Assembly (NCBI RefSeq): GCF_051859125.1
Contig: NZ_JBHYGG010000101.1
Span: 9,973 to 73,972, forward strand
Direction: 5' to 3'
Origin: Gemmata sp051859125
GTDB lineage: Bacteria > Planctomycetota > Planctomycetia > Gemmatales > Gemmataceae
Length of the DNA stretch: 64,000 nucleotides
Numbering within the stretch: position 1 is the first letter of the stretch; each line of letters opens with the position of its first letter. Below the pieces are notes generated by a model. It was given only the letters and a program-made list of their open reading frames with translations, was not told where the DNA came from and did no database searches. A program made the translations under genes and the position numbers. Below, in pieces: positions 36,173 through 44,939 of this stretch.

Positions 36173-36349
36173 TCAAGCGGTGCTCGGGACCGCGTCCGCG
36201 GGGAACTCGTCCTCGGTGCAGTCCACGAAGGCGGCGTACGCCTCCTCGGGCAGGACCGCGGGCACGAGGACCGGGGCGGGGGCCGCGTCACTGACCCAGA
36301 ACGTGGGGTACGACTCTGCGGCCGCCGGTTCGCGGGGTTCGGAGCGCAT
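36173..36349 (-). CDS. Small acidic hypothetical protein
   Basis: A possible 58-aa protein rich in Glu, Pro and Ala. Its stop codon abuts the rsmE start with no gap, and it contains YPTFWVSD and FVDCTEDEFP. There is no recognised domain. It is called because of the tight spacing; a longer start at 36388 is possible. Confidence 0.4.
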   Translation of the reverse strand: MRSEPREPAAAESYPTFWVSDAAPAPVLVPAVLPEEAYAAFVDCTEDEFPADAVPSTA

Positions 36350-36508
36350 GGTGTGGACCCTGGGTGTTGGGGCGACGCGGATGGGCAACAGTTACCCTAA
36401 CCCGAGCGCCCCCGCCGGGTCAACCACCGTCCCGGGAATGTCGGATCGAGCGGCGGGTTGGGGGAACGGGTGACGCGGCGGTCCGCGCGGCAGCGGCCGG
36501 GGCTCCGG

Positions 36509-36700
36509 TCACAGGTCGCCGACCGATCCGCGGCCGCCGACCTGGTGCCACCCGCCGGCCCGCCATTCGAGGATCACCTCGTCGCGGCCGCGCCAGGCGA
36601 CGCAGTAGTCGCCGGTGAAACTGCCCACGGACCAGCCCTTGCTGCGGAGCACTTCGAGGTTCGGTGCGCCGCTCGCCGCCAGAGGAGATGTCGGTTGCAT
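36509..36700 (-). CDS. Small hypothetical protein
   Basis: A 63-aa protein with a globular-looking sequence (GDYCVAWRGRDEVILEWRAGG) and no known domain. A strong ribosome site, GGAGAGG, lies about 6 nt before its ATG on the minus strand (complement of 36705-36713), which is the main reason to accept it. Confidence 0.6.
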   Translation of the reverse strand: MQPTSPLAASGAPNLEVLRSKGWSVGSFTGDYCVAWRGRDEVILEWRAGGWHQVGGRGSVGDL

Positions 36701-36896
36701 GTGATCCTCTCCCGAGTCCCCGAGGGGACGCTGAACTGTGGAACAAACCCGCCCTGGAGAGTGCGCGGCCCGGAATTGTCTCGGGCCGGGTGGCTTTGCC
36801 GCCACCCCACACGTATCGGGCTGGGGACGCGGCGAGATGCGGCCTTCTCTCCTGATACTCGGAGCGCGACCGGAACCCGCGCGGAATAATCCGACG

Positions 36897-37688
36897 CTAC
36901 CGTGCGACCGGACGGTCCCCCACGGCCGCCGCACCCGTCACGCCCAGGAGCGCCCCGGGGACCACCGGCGCCGGGGCCGGGGCCTGCGAGTTGGGGAAGT
37001 ACTGCTCGCCGAGCGGGTTCTGCGCCGAGGCCGGCTTCACGTCGTTCAGGAGCGGGACCGACGGCAGCGGCTCGCCGGCCAGTTCCGTTTGCTTGTGGAT
37101 CGTCCCCCGGGTGAACGGGCCGGCCCCGAACACCCAGGTGTCGTTCACGCGGCTCTCGGCCTCGACGGTCCCGGACTGCCACAGCGCCCGGCCGGTGATG
37201 CGGTTGTAGGCGAACACGCCGACCTTCGCGATCCCGCGCTGGTCGTTCTTCTTGAGCAGGGCGATCTCGGGGATGCTCGTCGGCATCCCCGGCAGCACGC
37301 TCGGGAGCTGCACCGCGGGGGTGCCCACGAGCGTGGACCGGCGGTCGGTGCCGAGCCCGCCGGTGCGGAGGTCCACGACGTACTCGGCCCGCGGCTTCTC
37401 GTCCTGAATGAGCGCGCCCGTCGCGAGGAGTTGCTGCCGAACGAGGCTCACGAGGTAGCCCTTGTCGAGTTCCTTCTCCGAGATGCTGGTCGCGTCCAGG
37501 AACACCGTCTTGCCGACGAGCGCCGAGAAGTCGATCTGGGCCACGGCCCGGTCCGCGGCCTGCGACACGAGGAGCATCTCGGTCGCGGACCGTGGGGTGT
37601 CGGTCATCCGCGTCGTCCCGCACCCGGCGGCGAGGAACGGGACGAACGCCAGTGCGGCACTGAACTGCCTCGGTCGCAGTCGGGTCAT
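36897..37688 (-). CDS. Conserved planctomycete lipoprotein (DUF6655-like)
   Basis: A 263-aa exported lipoprotein. The signal peptide ends in the lipobox LAAGC (Cys23), followed by GTTRMTDTPRSATEMLLVS. That opening and the segment IDFSALVGKTVFLD resemble a planctomycete family I recall as DUF6655. The C-terminus is Pro/Ala-rich. The function is unknown. Confidence 0.72.
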   Translation of the reverse strand: MTRLRPRQFSAALAFVPFLAAGCGTTRMTDTPRSATEMLLVSQAADRAVAQIDFSALVGKTVFLDATSISEKELDKGYLVSLVRQQLLATGALIQDEKPRAEYVVDLRTGGLGTDRRSTLVGTPAVQLPSVLPGMPTSIPEIALLKKNDQRGIAKVGVFAYNRITGRALWQSGTVEAESRVNDTWVFGAGPFTRGTIHKQTELAGEPLPSVPLLNDVKPASAQNPLGEQYFPNSQAPAPAPVVPGALLGVTGAAAVGDRPVAR

Positions 37689-37820
37689 CGCGTGGTCCGT
37701 TGAATGGGGGCGTGGCTTATATCTGGTCAGCGGCCCGCAGCAAGCCGAAGTTCGCCGCCGCGGGGGCGCGTCGCTAGGCTACCTGCACCACTCAACAGCT
37801 CTCCAACTACGGGGCGTCTC

Positions 37821-38825
37821 ATGTCGAAAGTCGTTCGCGTCGCGGTGACCGGGGCGGCCGGTCGCGTCAGCAGCAGCCTCATCGTCCGGCTCGCGTCGGG
37901 CGAGGTGTTCGGCCCGAACACCCAGGTGGTTCTGCAACTCCTCGAACTCCCCGCGTCGGTCGCGCCGGCCGCGATGAAGAACCTCGAAGGGGCGATGTAC
38001 GAGTTGCAGGACTGCGGGTTCTCGACGCTCAAGGACGTCATCATCACCGACGACGCGAACAAGGCGTTCGACGGGGCGAACTGGGCGGTCCTGGTCGGCG
38101 CGGCCCCGCGGGGGCCGGGCGAGCAGCGGAGCGACCTGATCCGCAAGAACGGCCCCGGGTTCGTGAGCCAGGGCAAGGCCATCGCCGCGAAGGCCGCCAG
38201 CGACGTCCGCGTCCTGGTCGTCGGCAATCCGTGCAACACGAACTGTCTCATCGCCCAGCGGAACGGCCGCGAGGTGCCGGCCGAGCGGTGGCACGCCATG
38301 ACCCGGCTCGACCACAACCGGGCCGTCTCGGCCATCGCGCTGAAGGCCGGCGTGCCCAACGCCGCGGTCACCTGCATGACCATCTGGGGCAACCACTCGA
38401 ACACGCAGTTCCCGGACTTCACCAACGCGAAGATCAACGGGAAGCCGGTCACCGACGTGATCACCGACCGCACGTGGCTGGAGAGCACGTTCGTGCCGGC
38501 CAACCAGGACCGCGGCAAGTTCATCATCGACACAACGAAGGTGTCGTCGTCGTTCTCGGCCGCGAACGGGGCCATCGACCACGTCAAGAGCCTCGTGACG
38601 GGCACCCCGGCGGGCGACTGGACGAGCGCCGCGGTCGTGTCGAAGGGCGAGTACGGCGTGCCGGCCGGGCTGGTGTTCGGCTACCCCTGCACGACGAGCG
38701 GCGACGGCAACTGGAAGGTCGTCGAGGGGCTCAAGCTCGACGCCTTCGGCCAGTCCAAGTTCAAGGCCACGCTCGACGAACTGCTGAAGGAGCAGGAGGT
38801 CGTGAAGGATCTGCTCCCGAGCTGA
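37821..38825 (+). CDS. mdh: Malate dehydrogenase
   Basis: Oxidises malate to oxaloacetate with NAD in the TCA cycle. The 334-aa product belongs to the cytosolic-type MDH group: GAAGRVSSSLIVRLASGE, LVGAAPRGPGEQRSDLI, VVGNPCNTN, the catalytic RLDHNRA and the active-site histidine in IWGNHSNTQFPD. The glycine loop is slightly unusual (GAAGRVSSS where most have GAAGQIGYS). The start is ATG 37821; the frame upstream is open but not MDH-like. Confidence 0.93.
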   Translation: MSKVVRVAVTGAAGRVSSSLIVRLASGEVFGPNTQVVLQLLELPASVAPAAMKNLEGAMYELQDCGFSTLKDVIITDDANKAFDGANWAVLVGAAPRGPGEQRSDLIRKNGPGFVSQGKAIAAKAASDVRVLVVGNPCNTNCLIAQRNGREVPAERWHAMTRLDHNRAVSAIALKAGVPNAAVTCMTIWGNHSNTQFPDFTNAKINGKPVTDVITDRTWLESTFVPANQDRGKFIIDTTKVSSSFSAANGAIDHVKSLVTGTPAGDWTSAAVVSKGEYGVPAGLVFGYPCTTSGDGNWKVVEGLKLDAFGQSKFKATLDELLKEQEVVKDLLPS

Positions 38826-38967
38826 TCTCAACTTCGGATTCCCGGAGAGAGCCCCGGCACCACATGGATGTGGCACCCACCGTGTGCCACACACCTCTGC
38901 CCGCGCGTCCCGAGCCCGCGTCTCCGACCGGCGGGCCGTTGAGGTGGGGCGTGAAGCTCTGTGCGGC

Positions 38968-39036
38968 GAGTTGGGGGAGGGGTCTCCGCAATCGACGCCG
39001 ACTCCTCGCACAGACGGTCAACTCCTCGCGAACGAG
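38968..39036. repeat. Dispersed 69-nt intergenic repeat, copy 2
   Basis: Reverse-complement relative of 3611-3679, about 80% identical by eye. Next to it CAACTCCTCGCGAACG occurs twice in tandem (39019-39055), followed by a small hairpin (GCCTCGC ... GCGAGGC). It lies in the 664-nt non-coding stretch 38826-39489 between mdh and the next gene, which also contains the inverted repeat at 39260-39331 and no convincing gene. Confidence 0.7.
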
Positions 39037-39259
39037 ACCAACTCCTCGCGAACGGGGGGGAGAGCCTCGCAAGCGAGGCCCACTCTCCGCACGAATCGTT
39101 CTTTTCAGGCGATAGTTCGGACCTCAACTCCTCCGTCGCAGACCCCACCGACGTGGGAGTTCGACGCTCCGTGCGGGTCATCCGCCCCGAGTCAGGGCCG
39201 GTGGACGAAAGCCGGCCCTCCCAAGGGTTCTGTCCGGTCGTCCGTTGGGTGCTGTGCTC

Positions 39260-39331
39260 CTGTCGCCGGCCTCTGTGATGCCGGTGCTTGGGGAAGGCTC
39301 CGAGGCCCGGCCTCACAGAGGCCGGCGACAG
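39260..39331. repeat. Long inverted repeat, CCTCTGTGAGGCCGG family, copy 1
   Basis: Arms 39260-39284 and 39307-39331 pair over 25 nt with a single mismatch. The 22-nt spacer and the arms match the element at 57926-57998 when that one is reverse-complemented, including the spacer core TGCTTGGGGA. The two are therefore dispersed copies of one roughly 75-bp element in opposite orientation. Confidence 0.85.
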
Positions 39332-39489
39332 AACGCCCACGAGTCGATCGAACTTGGCACGAGAGCACTCGGGCGTTCGAGCCGCCACGGAAACCCGCGA
39401 CCCGAACGCTCAGAACCCGCCGCTTCTCCCGCCCGCGGGAACCGACACACTTCGCCGTAATTTCGCGAGTTCGCCAGCCCCGGTAGTCG

Positions 39490-40359
39490 ATGCAGGATGT
39501 GGAATCCCTGCGACACGAACCGGAGTCGGCGATGACCGCTGCGCGCCCGCGTCCCCCGCTGTTCCGGGCCCTCGGTGCCAACGACCCGCCCGCCGAAGTC
39601 GCAGTCGACGGCGGCGTGTTCACCAGGACCGAGATCTACAAGCACGACTCGTGGGCCGCGACCGCGTTGTACTCGGGTCCGGTCGGGCAGATCGTGTGCA
39701 AGTTCAACCGCACGCAGCCGATCCTCGGCGTCTCGACGCAGTGGCTCGGCCGCCGGCTCGCGGCGCGCGAGCACCGGGCGCTCACCCGCCTCGCGGACCT
39801 CGACGCGATCCCCAAGCCGCTCGGGCCGGTGTACGCCGGCGGGAAGTTGCACCGCAACGCGGTCGCCCGGAAGTACATCCCGGGGCACCCGCTCGCCAGC
39901 GACGAGGTCGTCGGCCCGCACTTCTTCCCGGTGCTCCGCGCGACGCTGCGCGCGATGCACGACCGCGGGATCGCATACGTCGACCTCCACAAGCGGGAGA
40001 ACGTGATCGTCGGCCGCGACGGCCGCCCGTACCTCGTGGACTTCCAGATCTGCTTCGACGCGACCCACCCCCGCGTCCGCTGGATTCCCGGCGTCGATCG
40101 CGTGTTCGACGCGCTGTGCGCCGGCGACCGCTACCACCTCGACAAGCACGCCTTCCGCACGGCCGGGTGCGCCGGGGACGCGGCCAAGCCGGAAATCCCC
40201 GCGTGGCTCCAGATGCACCGACTCGTCGCGGTGCCGTTCCGGCAGCTCCGCCGGCGCATGCTCGTGTCGAAGGGGATCCGCCTCGGCCGCGGGTCGGTGG
40301 CGACCGAGGTGTTCGCCGAGGACGCGGTGCGGCGCGAATCCCGGTCCCGGGCGGCGTGA
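39490..40359 (+). CDS. LPS-core-kinase-like protein
   Basis: A 289-aa protein kinase-fold protein resembling lipopolysaccharide core (Kdo/heptose) kinases more than regulatory kinases. The catalytic loop reads VDLHKREN (Asp165, Asn171) and the metal-binding motif is DFQ (Asp184) rather than DFG, in the context GRPYLVDFQICFD. Basic C-terminal residues may contact membrane or nucleotide. The start could be ATG 39490 or 39532. No other LPS genes are adjacent, so the target is uncertain. Confidence 0.75.
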   Translation: MQDVESLRHEPESAMTAARPRPPLFRALGANDPPAEVAVDGGVFTRTEIYKHDSWAATALYSGPVGQIVCKFNRTQPILGVSTQWLGRRLAAREHRALTRLADLDAIPKPLGPVYAGGKLHRNAVARKYIPGHPLASDEVVGPHFFPVLRATLRAMHDRGIAYVDLHKRENVIVGRDGRPYLVDFQICFDATHPRVRWIPGVDRVFDALCAGDRYHLDKHAFRTAGCAGDAAKPEIPAWLQMHRLVAVPFRQLRRRMLVSKGIRLGRGSVATEVFAEDAVRRESRSRAA

Positions 40360-40418
40360 CTTGCCGGCCGCTCGTGCGTAAAACGGCTCCTGGGAACCGA
40401 TGCGTCCCGGAGACCACC

Positions 40419-40799
40419 ATGCCCAACGCGAAGAACGTCCTCGGCGGCCCGCTGCAAACCTGCTCCACGAACCCGCTCACCGGGTTCTACCGGAACGGGT
40501 GCTGCGACACCGGGCCCGACGACGAGGGGCTTCACACCATCTGCTGCCAGGTCACGGCCGAGTTCCTCGCCCACCAGCGGGAGATCGGCAACGACCTGTC
40601 GACCCCGTTCCCCATGTACGGGTTCCCCGGGCTCAGGCCCGGGGACCGGTGGTGCGTGTGCATCACCCGGTGGAAGGAGTCGCTCGAGGCCGGCACGGCG
40701 TGCCCCGTCGTGCTCGAGGCCACGCACATCCACGCCCTCGAATTCGTGGACCTCGAAGACCTCCAGCGGCACGCCGTGGCCCTCAAGCCCGGTGCGTGA
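40419..40799 (+). CDS. DUF2237 family protein
   Basis: A 126-aa protein with the full DUF2237 signature: NVLGGPLQTCSTNPLTGFYRNGCC at the start, GNDLSTPFPMYGFPGL and PGDRWCVCITRW. The several conserved Cys residues (CC, CC, CVC) suggest metal binding or redox chemistry, but the function is unknown. The length matches the family. Confidence 0.92.
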   Translation: MPNAKNVLGGPLQTCSTNPLTGFYRNGCCDTGPDDEGLHTICCQVTAEFLAHQREIGNDLSTPFPMYGFPGLRPGDRWCVCITRWKESLEAGTACPVVLEATHIHALEFVDLEDLQRHAVALKPGA

Positions 40800-40903
40800 C
40801 CGTTCCCGTTTGGCGCCCTGCGTTCCCGGCACCAAAATCGCTACGTTCCGACCACGCGGGCACCGGCGCGACCGTCCGGCCCGCACCTGTCTGGAGTCAC
40901 CAC

Positions 40904-41788
40904 ATGGACCTGAGCGGCGCACCCGAGAGCGGCAACGTCGAGGACCGGCGGGGGATGCGGGCGACGGGCGGCGCGATCGCGGGCGGCGGCGGGCTGCTGA
41001 TCGTCATCATCGGCCTGATCTTCGGCGTAGACCTTAACAAGCTCGGCGTCACCGGCGGCGGTGGCACGCAGGACGGCCCCCCGCCCAGCGACAACTACAA
41101 GCCGTTCGTGTCCAAGGTGCTCGGCACCATCGAGACCGTGTGGCGTGACGAGTTCGGCAAGCCGTCGAACGGGTACGGCAACCAGCGGTACCAGAACGCC
41201 AAGCTCGTGCTGTTCTCCTCGGGCGTCAACACCGGCGGGTGCGGGTTCGCCCCGTCCGACGTCGGCCCGTTCTACTGCCCGGCCGACAAAACCATTTACC
41301 TCGACCCCTCGTTCTTCAACGAACTGGTCCAGAAGCTCGGCGGCTCGAAGGGCGAGTTCTCGCAGGCGTACGTCATCGCGCACGAGAACGGGCACCACGT
41401 CCAGAACCTGCTCGGGTACTCGGCCCGCGTCGATTCGAAGCGGAAGACGCGGCAGGAGAACGAGTACTCGATCCGCCTGGAGTTGCAGGCCGACTACCTC
41501 GCCGGCGTGTGGGCGTACCACGGGCAGAAGCAGTTCAACTTCATCCGCCCCGGCGACGTGGACGACGCGCTCAAGACGGCCCGCGCGATCGGCGACGACC
41601 GCATCATGCAGAAGATGGGGCGCAAGGCGTGGCCCGAGAGCTTCAACCACGGCACCGCCGACCAGCGCCTCGCGTCGTTCTCGGCCGGGATGCGCACCGG
41701 GAACGCGTCCAAGGCCAAGCTCGACGAGTTCTTCACCGTCGCGTTCGACGCGCACTCCGCCGAACTCGACTCGGCCCTCTTCCGGTGA
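40904..41788 (+). CDS. Neutral zinc metallopeptidase (YpfJ-like)
   Basis: Putative membrane-anchored zinc peptidase, 294 aa. An N-terminal Gly-rich segment with one transmembrane helix (about residues 25-42) precedes a domain containing HENGHH (His160, Glu161, His164), the zinc-binding HExxH motif, and ELQADYLAGVWA, expected to supply the third ligand. The surrounding sequence (GGCGFAPSDVGPFYCPADKTIYLD) is typical of the YpfJ/neutral zinc metallopeptidase family. The substrate is unknown. It is followed after 5 nt by the OGFr-domain gene. Confidence 0.93.
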   Translation: MDLSGAPESGNVEDRRGMRATGGAIAGGGGLLIVIIGLIFGVDLNKLGVTGGGGTQDGPPPSDNYKPFVSKVLGTIETVWRDEFGKPSNGYGNQRYQNAKLVLFSSGVNTGGCGFAPSDVGPFYCPADKTIYLDPSFFNELVQKLGGSKGEFSQAYVIAHENGHHVQNLLGYSARVDSKRKTRQENEYSIRLELQADYLAGVWAYHGQKQFNFIRPGDVDDALKTARAIGDDRIMQKMGRKAWPESFNHGTADQRLASFSAGMRTGNASKAKLDEFFTVAFDAHSAELDSALFR

Positions 41789-41793
41789 CCCTC

Positions 41794-42312
41794 ATGTTAA
41801 CCCACGCGAAGCCCACGGACGAGGAGTTCCTCGCCTTCTACCGCGGCGAGGCCCACAACCTCCGCGGCCACAGCTTCCAGGCGGTCCTCGACTGGTCCGA
41901 CGATACCTGGGAGCAGGTCCACGACTTCATCCAGTGGGTGTTCCCCAACGACAAACCGAGCGCGTACAACCCGGGCGCGCCGGTCCTCACCCCCGCGATC
42001 ACTTCCCTCTGGCCCACCGACCCGCTGCTGAGCGCGAACCTGGAAGCGGCGTTCGCGCGGTGGCTCCGGTTCGCCGGCGTCGAGCGCGACCCGTCGGGGG
42101 CGTTCTGCTTCGCCGAGTCGCCGAACCTGGGCGTCTGGGCGCACCCGAACCACAACTGGCTGCGGATCACCCGTGTACTGACGTGCCTGCGACTCCTCGG
42201 CCGGCGCGACGACGCCACGCACCTGCTGGAGTTCCTGGAGGGCGTTGCCGCTCGCCGGTTCGGCATCGGCGACGACACGCTCCGCCACTGGCGCGCCGCG
42301 GCGAAGGCGTGA
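41794..42312 (+). CDS. Opioid growth factor receptor (OGFr) domain protein
   Basis: A 172-aa protein matching the OGFr conserved region: FLAFYRGEAHNLRGHS, VHDFIQWVFPNDKPSAYNPG and NHNWLRITRVLTCLRLLG correspond to the YIQWLFP and HNNLRITRIL blocks of the vertebrate protein. In bacteria the domain occurs alone and its function is unknown. It starts 5 nt after the peptidase stop, suggesting a two-gene operon, and ends before a strong terminator. Confidence 0.85.
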   Translation: MLTHAKPTDEEFLAFYRGEAHNLRGHSFQAVLDWSDDTWEQVHDFIQWVFPNDKPSAYNPGAPVLTPAITSLWPTDPLLSANLEAAFARWLRFAGVERDPSGAFCFAESPNLGVWAHPNHNWLRITRVLTCLRLLGRRDDATHLLEFLEGVAARRFGIGDDTLRHWRAAAKA

Positions 42313-42350
42313 CGCCGGGTTGCGGCTGACGCCGCGTGCCGGAAGGCCGA

Positions 42351-42379
42351 GAGCCCACCCGAGGTCGGGTGGGCTCTTT
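42351..42379 (+). terminator. Intrinsic terminator after the OGFr gene
   Basis: GAGCCCACCCG (42351-42361) pairs with CGGGTGGGCTC (42366-42376) around a 4-nt loop and is followed by TTT. It lies between the OGFr gene and the convergent thioredoxin-like gene and may act for both. Confidence 0.75.
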
Positions 42380-42438
42380 CGCGTTGAAGGGGCCAGGGAT
42401 CGGTCGTTCCAACATCGTTCCGCCGCGGGTGACCGGGC

Positions 42439-43419
42439 CTACTTTTCCAACTCCTTGACGAGGGCGGACACCTTGTCCCCCGTTGGCGTGCCGCTGTGCT
42501 TCTTCGTGAACGTCCGGAGCTGTTGGAGCACCTGTGCCTTTTGTGCGGCCGTCGCGGCGGCGACAGCGGTCCCGATCGGGGCGTACGCCCGGCGCGCGTT
42601 CAACTCGGCCACCACCGCCTTGTTGACGGCGAGCTTCTGCTTCGCTTCCTGCGCGCCTTTGAAGTTCGCCTCGGTGGGGAAGTGCGTGGTGACCTTGGTG
42701 TAGAGGTCGTAGGCCGCCACCGGGTCGGTCTCGACGGCCTTCTCGGCCTCGGTTTTCCAGGCGTCGGCCTCGGCCTTGAGTGCGTCGTAAAGCTTGTTGG
42801 CGGACTCGGCCACCGGCTTGACCGGGCTGCGGCGGAGGGGCGCGAGCAGCTTCATCCCCGCGTCCCACTGGTTCCACTCGAATGCGTCGAGAGCCGCTTT
42901 GAGCTTGGGGTCGTAGTCCTTAGGGTCGTACTTCCAGGCGGCCTTTTCCAGCGCTTTCTCGATTGTGGCCTTGTCCATCGTGTTGCCCACGATGGCCCCG
43001 TCCGGGCCGATCACGCGGAACTGCCAGATGTTCTCCAGCGAGATCTTCTGACCGTAGCGCGCCTCCATGAGGCCCAGGCTGTCGGCGAAGATCGGCATCT
43101 TCAGCCCGGTCTCGCGGCCGTACCCGGTCACCGCGTCCAGCGTGTCGCCGGCCCCGACCGCGATGAACTTGACGGGCTTCCCCTCGAACGCCTTCACCAC
43201 CTCGTTCCGCTCGGGAACGGCCCCCTTGCACCGTGGGCACTGGCTCTCGTAGAAGTACAGCACCACGACCTTGCCGCGGTAGTCGCTCAGTTGGTAGCTC
43301 TTGCCGTCGGCGAAGCGCCCGAGTGGGAAGTCGGGGGCGGTGTCCTGGGCGCCGGCGCACAGCGAGAGGAGGAGCGTGGCGCTGAACGACACGAGGTACC
43401 GCAGCGGAAAGGGCGTCAC
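42439..43419 (-). CDS. Exported thioredoxin-like (AhpC/TlpA-type) protein
   Basis: A 326-aa periplasmic redox protein. A signal peptide (residues 1-24) is followed by a thioredoxin-fold domain with the active site CPRC (Cys61, Cys64) in VVVLYFYESQCPRCKG. A C-terminal Lys/Ala-rich helical region (about 180-326) probably forms coiled coils or TPR-like helices. The family usually reduces disulfides or peroxides. It lies downstream of the DUF1501 gene on the same strand, across a strong hairpin. Confidence 0.83.
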   Translation of the reverse strand: MTPFPLRYLVSFSATLLLSLCAGAQDTAPDFPLGRFADGKSYQLSDYRGKVVVLYFYESQCPRCKGAVPERNEVVKAFEGKPVKFIAVGAGDTLDAVTGYGRETGLKMPIFADSLGLMEARYGQKISLENIWQFRVIGPDGAIVGNTMDKATIEKALEKAAWKYDPKDYDPKLKAALDAFEWNQWDAGMKLLAPLRRSPVKPVAESANKLYDALKAEADAWKTEAEKAVETDPVAAYDLYTKVTTHFPTEANFKGAQEAKQKLAVNKAVVAELNARRAYAPIGTAVAAATAAQKAQVLQQLRTFTKKHSGTPTGDKVSALVKELEK

Positions 43420-43522
43420 AGTTCACCTCTTTGACGTTGGGGCCCGTCGGGCCGGGGGCGGGGACATTCTACTCGGGCGAGGACCACCGGGCGAAATGTG
43501 GCGGGCCGCTGCCCCCGCAACG

Positions 43523-43560
43523 CGAGCCGGCCCACCCGTTGTAGCGGGTGGGCCGGCTCG
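43523..43560. terminator. 16-bp hairpin between DUF1501 and thioredoxin-like genes
   Basis: Arms 43523-43538 and 43545-43560 are exact complements around a 6-nt loop. It sits 21 nt beyond the DUF1501 stop codon. Position suggests termination or 3' end protection for that gene, though no T-run follows on the minus strand. Confidence 0.55.
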
Positions 43561-43580
43561 GTTCGATCAAGTTAGCCCAT

Positions 43581-44939
43581 TCAGCTGACGAGGGCCGGGA
43601 TCCAGAGCTTGCCGGTCTTCTCGTTCGGCTTGTCGCCGGCGACGTAGTACGGGCGGCCGAGGTTGTCGCGGACGCTGGCGTTGGTCTCGGGGGTCGGGTC
43701 GATGCCGAGGCCCTTGTAGAGGGTGCCGAACAGTTCGAGCACGCTGGTCTCGTTCTCGGAGACGCTGGTGCCGTCCTTGTCGGTGGCCCCGTAGGCGACG
43801 CCGCCCTTGATGTTGCCGCCGCCGAGCACGACCGACCAGCACCGGCTCCAGTGGTCGCGGCCGGCGTTCTGGTTGATGCGGGGGGTGCGCCCGAAGTCGC
43901 CCATCCACACGATGACGGTGTCCTTCAGCTTGCCGCGCTGTTCCAGGTCCTTGACCAGGGTGCCCATGGCCTTGTCGAGCACCGGGAGCCGCTGGGTGGC
44001 GAGGGTCTGGTGGGTGTTGGCGTGGAGGTCCCACCCGCCGAGGGTGATCTGGACGGCGGCGGTGCCGGCCTCGACCAGCTTACGGGCGAGGAGGGCCGAC
44101 CGGCCGAACTGGTCGTTGCCGTACTCTTCCTTCAGCTTCGGGTCGATCGGCTTGCCGTCGATCTCCTTGTCGAGGCTGAACACGTCCTTGCGGGTGGAGA
44201 CGACGAGGTTCAGGGCCTTCTCGTAGACTTCCTTGTGGGCCTGGGCGGCGTCCAGGACCATCGGCTTGCCGGTCTTGCTGTCGATCGGCATGCCGGTGCT
44301 GAAGCTGCCCTCGACGCGGTTGAACAGGGCGGCGCGGCGGGCCATGCGGCCCTCGTCGATCCCGGCGGGGGCGGCGATGTTTTCCGGCGGGGTGCCCGGG
44401 TTCTGGACGTTGAACGGGGCGTACTTCATGCCGAGGAAGCCGGCGCCGCCGCGGGGGCCGCCCACGGAGATCGAGGCCGGCAGGTCGGCGTTCTTCATCG
44501 CCTCGATGTCCATGGCCTGGTAGTAGGCCAGGACCGAGCCGATCGACGGGAAGTCGAGCAGCGGGTTCGGGGCGCGGCCGGTGTTCATCATCCGGGTGCC
44601 GCGGTCGTGGTCACCTTCCCGCGAGTTCAGCGAGCGGATGATCGACAGGTTCTTGAACTGCTTGGCGACCAGCGGCAGGTGCTCGCTGATCTCGACGCCG
44701 CTGGCGGCGGTCGGCTTCGGCTTGTGCGGGCCGCCGTTCTGGCTCTCGGGCTTCAGGTCCCACAGGTCGATCGTCGGGGGGCCGCCGGCCATCCACAGGA
44801 TGATCAGGCTCTTTTGCTTCTTCTTCATCTCCGGGGCCGCGGCGCGGACCTTCGCGAGGAAGTTCAGGCCGGGGAGGGTGACCGCGGTGCTGGCCGCGGC
44901 GTGCTGCAGAAAGTGCCGACGATCGGTGGTCCCGAACAT
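43581..44939 (-). CDS. DUF1501 domain-containing exported protein
   Basis: A 452-aa member of the DUF1501 family, a sulfatase-like alkaline phosphatase-fold group very common in planctomycetes and often encoded with DUF1549/DUF1553 cytochromes. The N-terminus DRRHFLQHAAAS looks like a Tat signal (Arg7-Arg8). Family motifs include LIILWMAGGPPTIDLWDLKP, REGDHDRGTRMMNTG, TVIVWMGDFGRTPRIN and GRDHW. I start it at ATG 44939 rather than further upstream, because only this gives a signal peptide. The 452 nt between its start and the tRNA-Gln promoter contain no recognisable gene. Confidence 0.93.
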   Translation of the reverse strand: MFGTTDRRHFLQHAAASTAVTLPGLNFLAKVRAAAPEMKKKQKSLIILWMAGGPPTIDLWDLKPESQNGGPHKPKPTAASGVEISEHLPLVAKQFKNLSIIRSLNSREGDHDRGTRMMNTGRAPNPLLDFPSIGSVLAYYQAMDIEAMKNADLPASISVGGPRGGAGFLGMKYAPFNVQNPGTPPENIAAPAGIDEGRMARRAALFNRVEGSFSTGMPIDSKTGKPMVLDAAQAHKEVYEKALNLVVSTRKDVFSLDKEIDGKPIDPKLKEEYGNDQFGRSALLARKLVEAGTAAVQITLGGWDLHANTHQTLATQRLPVLDKAMGTLVKDLEQRGKLKDTVIVWMGDFGRTPRINQNAGRDHWSRCWSVVLGGGNIKGGVAYGATDKDGTSVSENETSVLELFGTLYKGLGIDPTPETNASVRDNLGRPYYVAGDKPNEKTGKLWIPALVS

